Below the pieces are notes generated by a model. It had not been told where the DNA came from. It worked only from the letters and a program-made list of their open reading frames with translations, and did no database searches. Shown piece after piece: positions 63,525-64,000 of a stretch of DNA of 64,000 bases. The first letter of the stretch is position 1; the number at the start of each line of letters is the position of its first letter. Both the position numbers and the translations under genes were made by a program. The DNA is from Plantago elongata (taxonomy: Eukaryota; Streptophyta; Magnoliopsida; Lamiales; Plantaginaceae), in the NCBI GenBank assembly GCA_036897095.1, contig JAYMSP010000116.1:16037-80036 (forward strand), in the 5' to 3' direction.

Positions 63525-64000
63525 TACTATATGTGCAATGTTCTTACTTTTGTTTAATGGCATGCCACTTGTCCCACTTCAACTTTATGTTACATCCAAA
63601 TGATTTGTTGATTTGTTCTATGGTAGAGGATGTGCAATGCTTCCACTCTAATGGTTAAATGCCGGACTTCTTTTACTGAACACATAATATAATTTTAACA
63701 TATTATAATTAATCAAATATACAAAATTATATAAAATAATTAATTAATTTTAAAATACTACAATTTTATCTAATAATATTTTTATTTATCCATTTCAACT
63801 CTCTAACATACGCCTTTGTCTTCTGATCTTCAAACAAATATAATCCAAGAACACAAGGGGTTACTATAATTTTCAAACAATCATAATTAAAATTTAAGAA
63901 CAATATAATATATTAATAAATATAAATTTAATCAAATCATACACACCAAATAAATATTTTTAATTACTTATAAAATCATTTAAAGAAAAATTTACAAAAT

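Larger units (their letters stand above)
58011..64000. other. Repeat-rich intergenic region to the right window edge
   Basis: About 6 kb with no supportable gene. It holds at least four inverted-repeat elements and a palindromic array, listed separately, embedded in AT-rich sequence. The stretches 58215-59180 and 62340-63270 contain nothing I recognise apart from a repeated cagagttg/gatcag motif cluster at about 62700-62790. Confidence 0.6.

Overview
This is nuclear DNA of a flowering plant, most likely a eudicot. The evidence is split genes with GT..AG introns, AT-rich intergenic DNA full of small non-autonomous transposons, and plant-specific gene families (a G-type lectin receptor kinase, an AMT2-type ammonium transporter, a DUF4094 galactosyltransferase, a BIG BROTHER-type RING ligase). 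I see no bacterial operon, CRISPR array, phage or organellar sequence. The exon models below were built by hand from splice sites and conserved protein motifs, and every exon junction listed is in phase.

Layout. 1-1481 (-): 5' part of a lectin receptor kinase that runs off the left edge, with an apparent 1-base frameshift near its start. 1.6-7.8 kb: gene-poor DNA with repeats. 7904-12421 (+): ammonium transporter whose 2.7 kb second intron holds a tandem-repeat block. 12.7-14.2 kb: a short SINE with target-site duplications and a terminal-inverted-repeat element. 14764-21685 (+): cytosolic-type histidyl-tRNA synthetase with a 3.1 kb first intron. 22428-24002 (+): RING-H2 E3 ligase. 24994-27168 (+): beta-1,3-galactosyltransferase. 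27837-29818 and 30831-33872 (both -): tandem pair of calponin-homology-like proteins with acidic middles and a hydrophobic C-terminal segment. 36597-42201 (-): carnosine N-methyltransferase family protein. 43006-57196 (-): DNA topoisomerase 3-alpha with 24 coding exons. 57.5-64 kb: repeat-rich, with a decayed LINE and several inverted-repeat elements.

The genes do not form one pathway; this is an ordinary plant gene neighbourhood. No new multi-gene system is visible. The observations most worth checking are: a MITE lying on the 5' splice site of TOP3A intron 15, where its first base serves as the +5 G; the frameshifted receptor kinase; the diverged tandem pair; a 33-bp in-frame repeat in the topoisomerase tail; the approximately 285-bp repeat in the AMT intron; and a 98-bp SINE with a perfect 13-bp target duplication.
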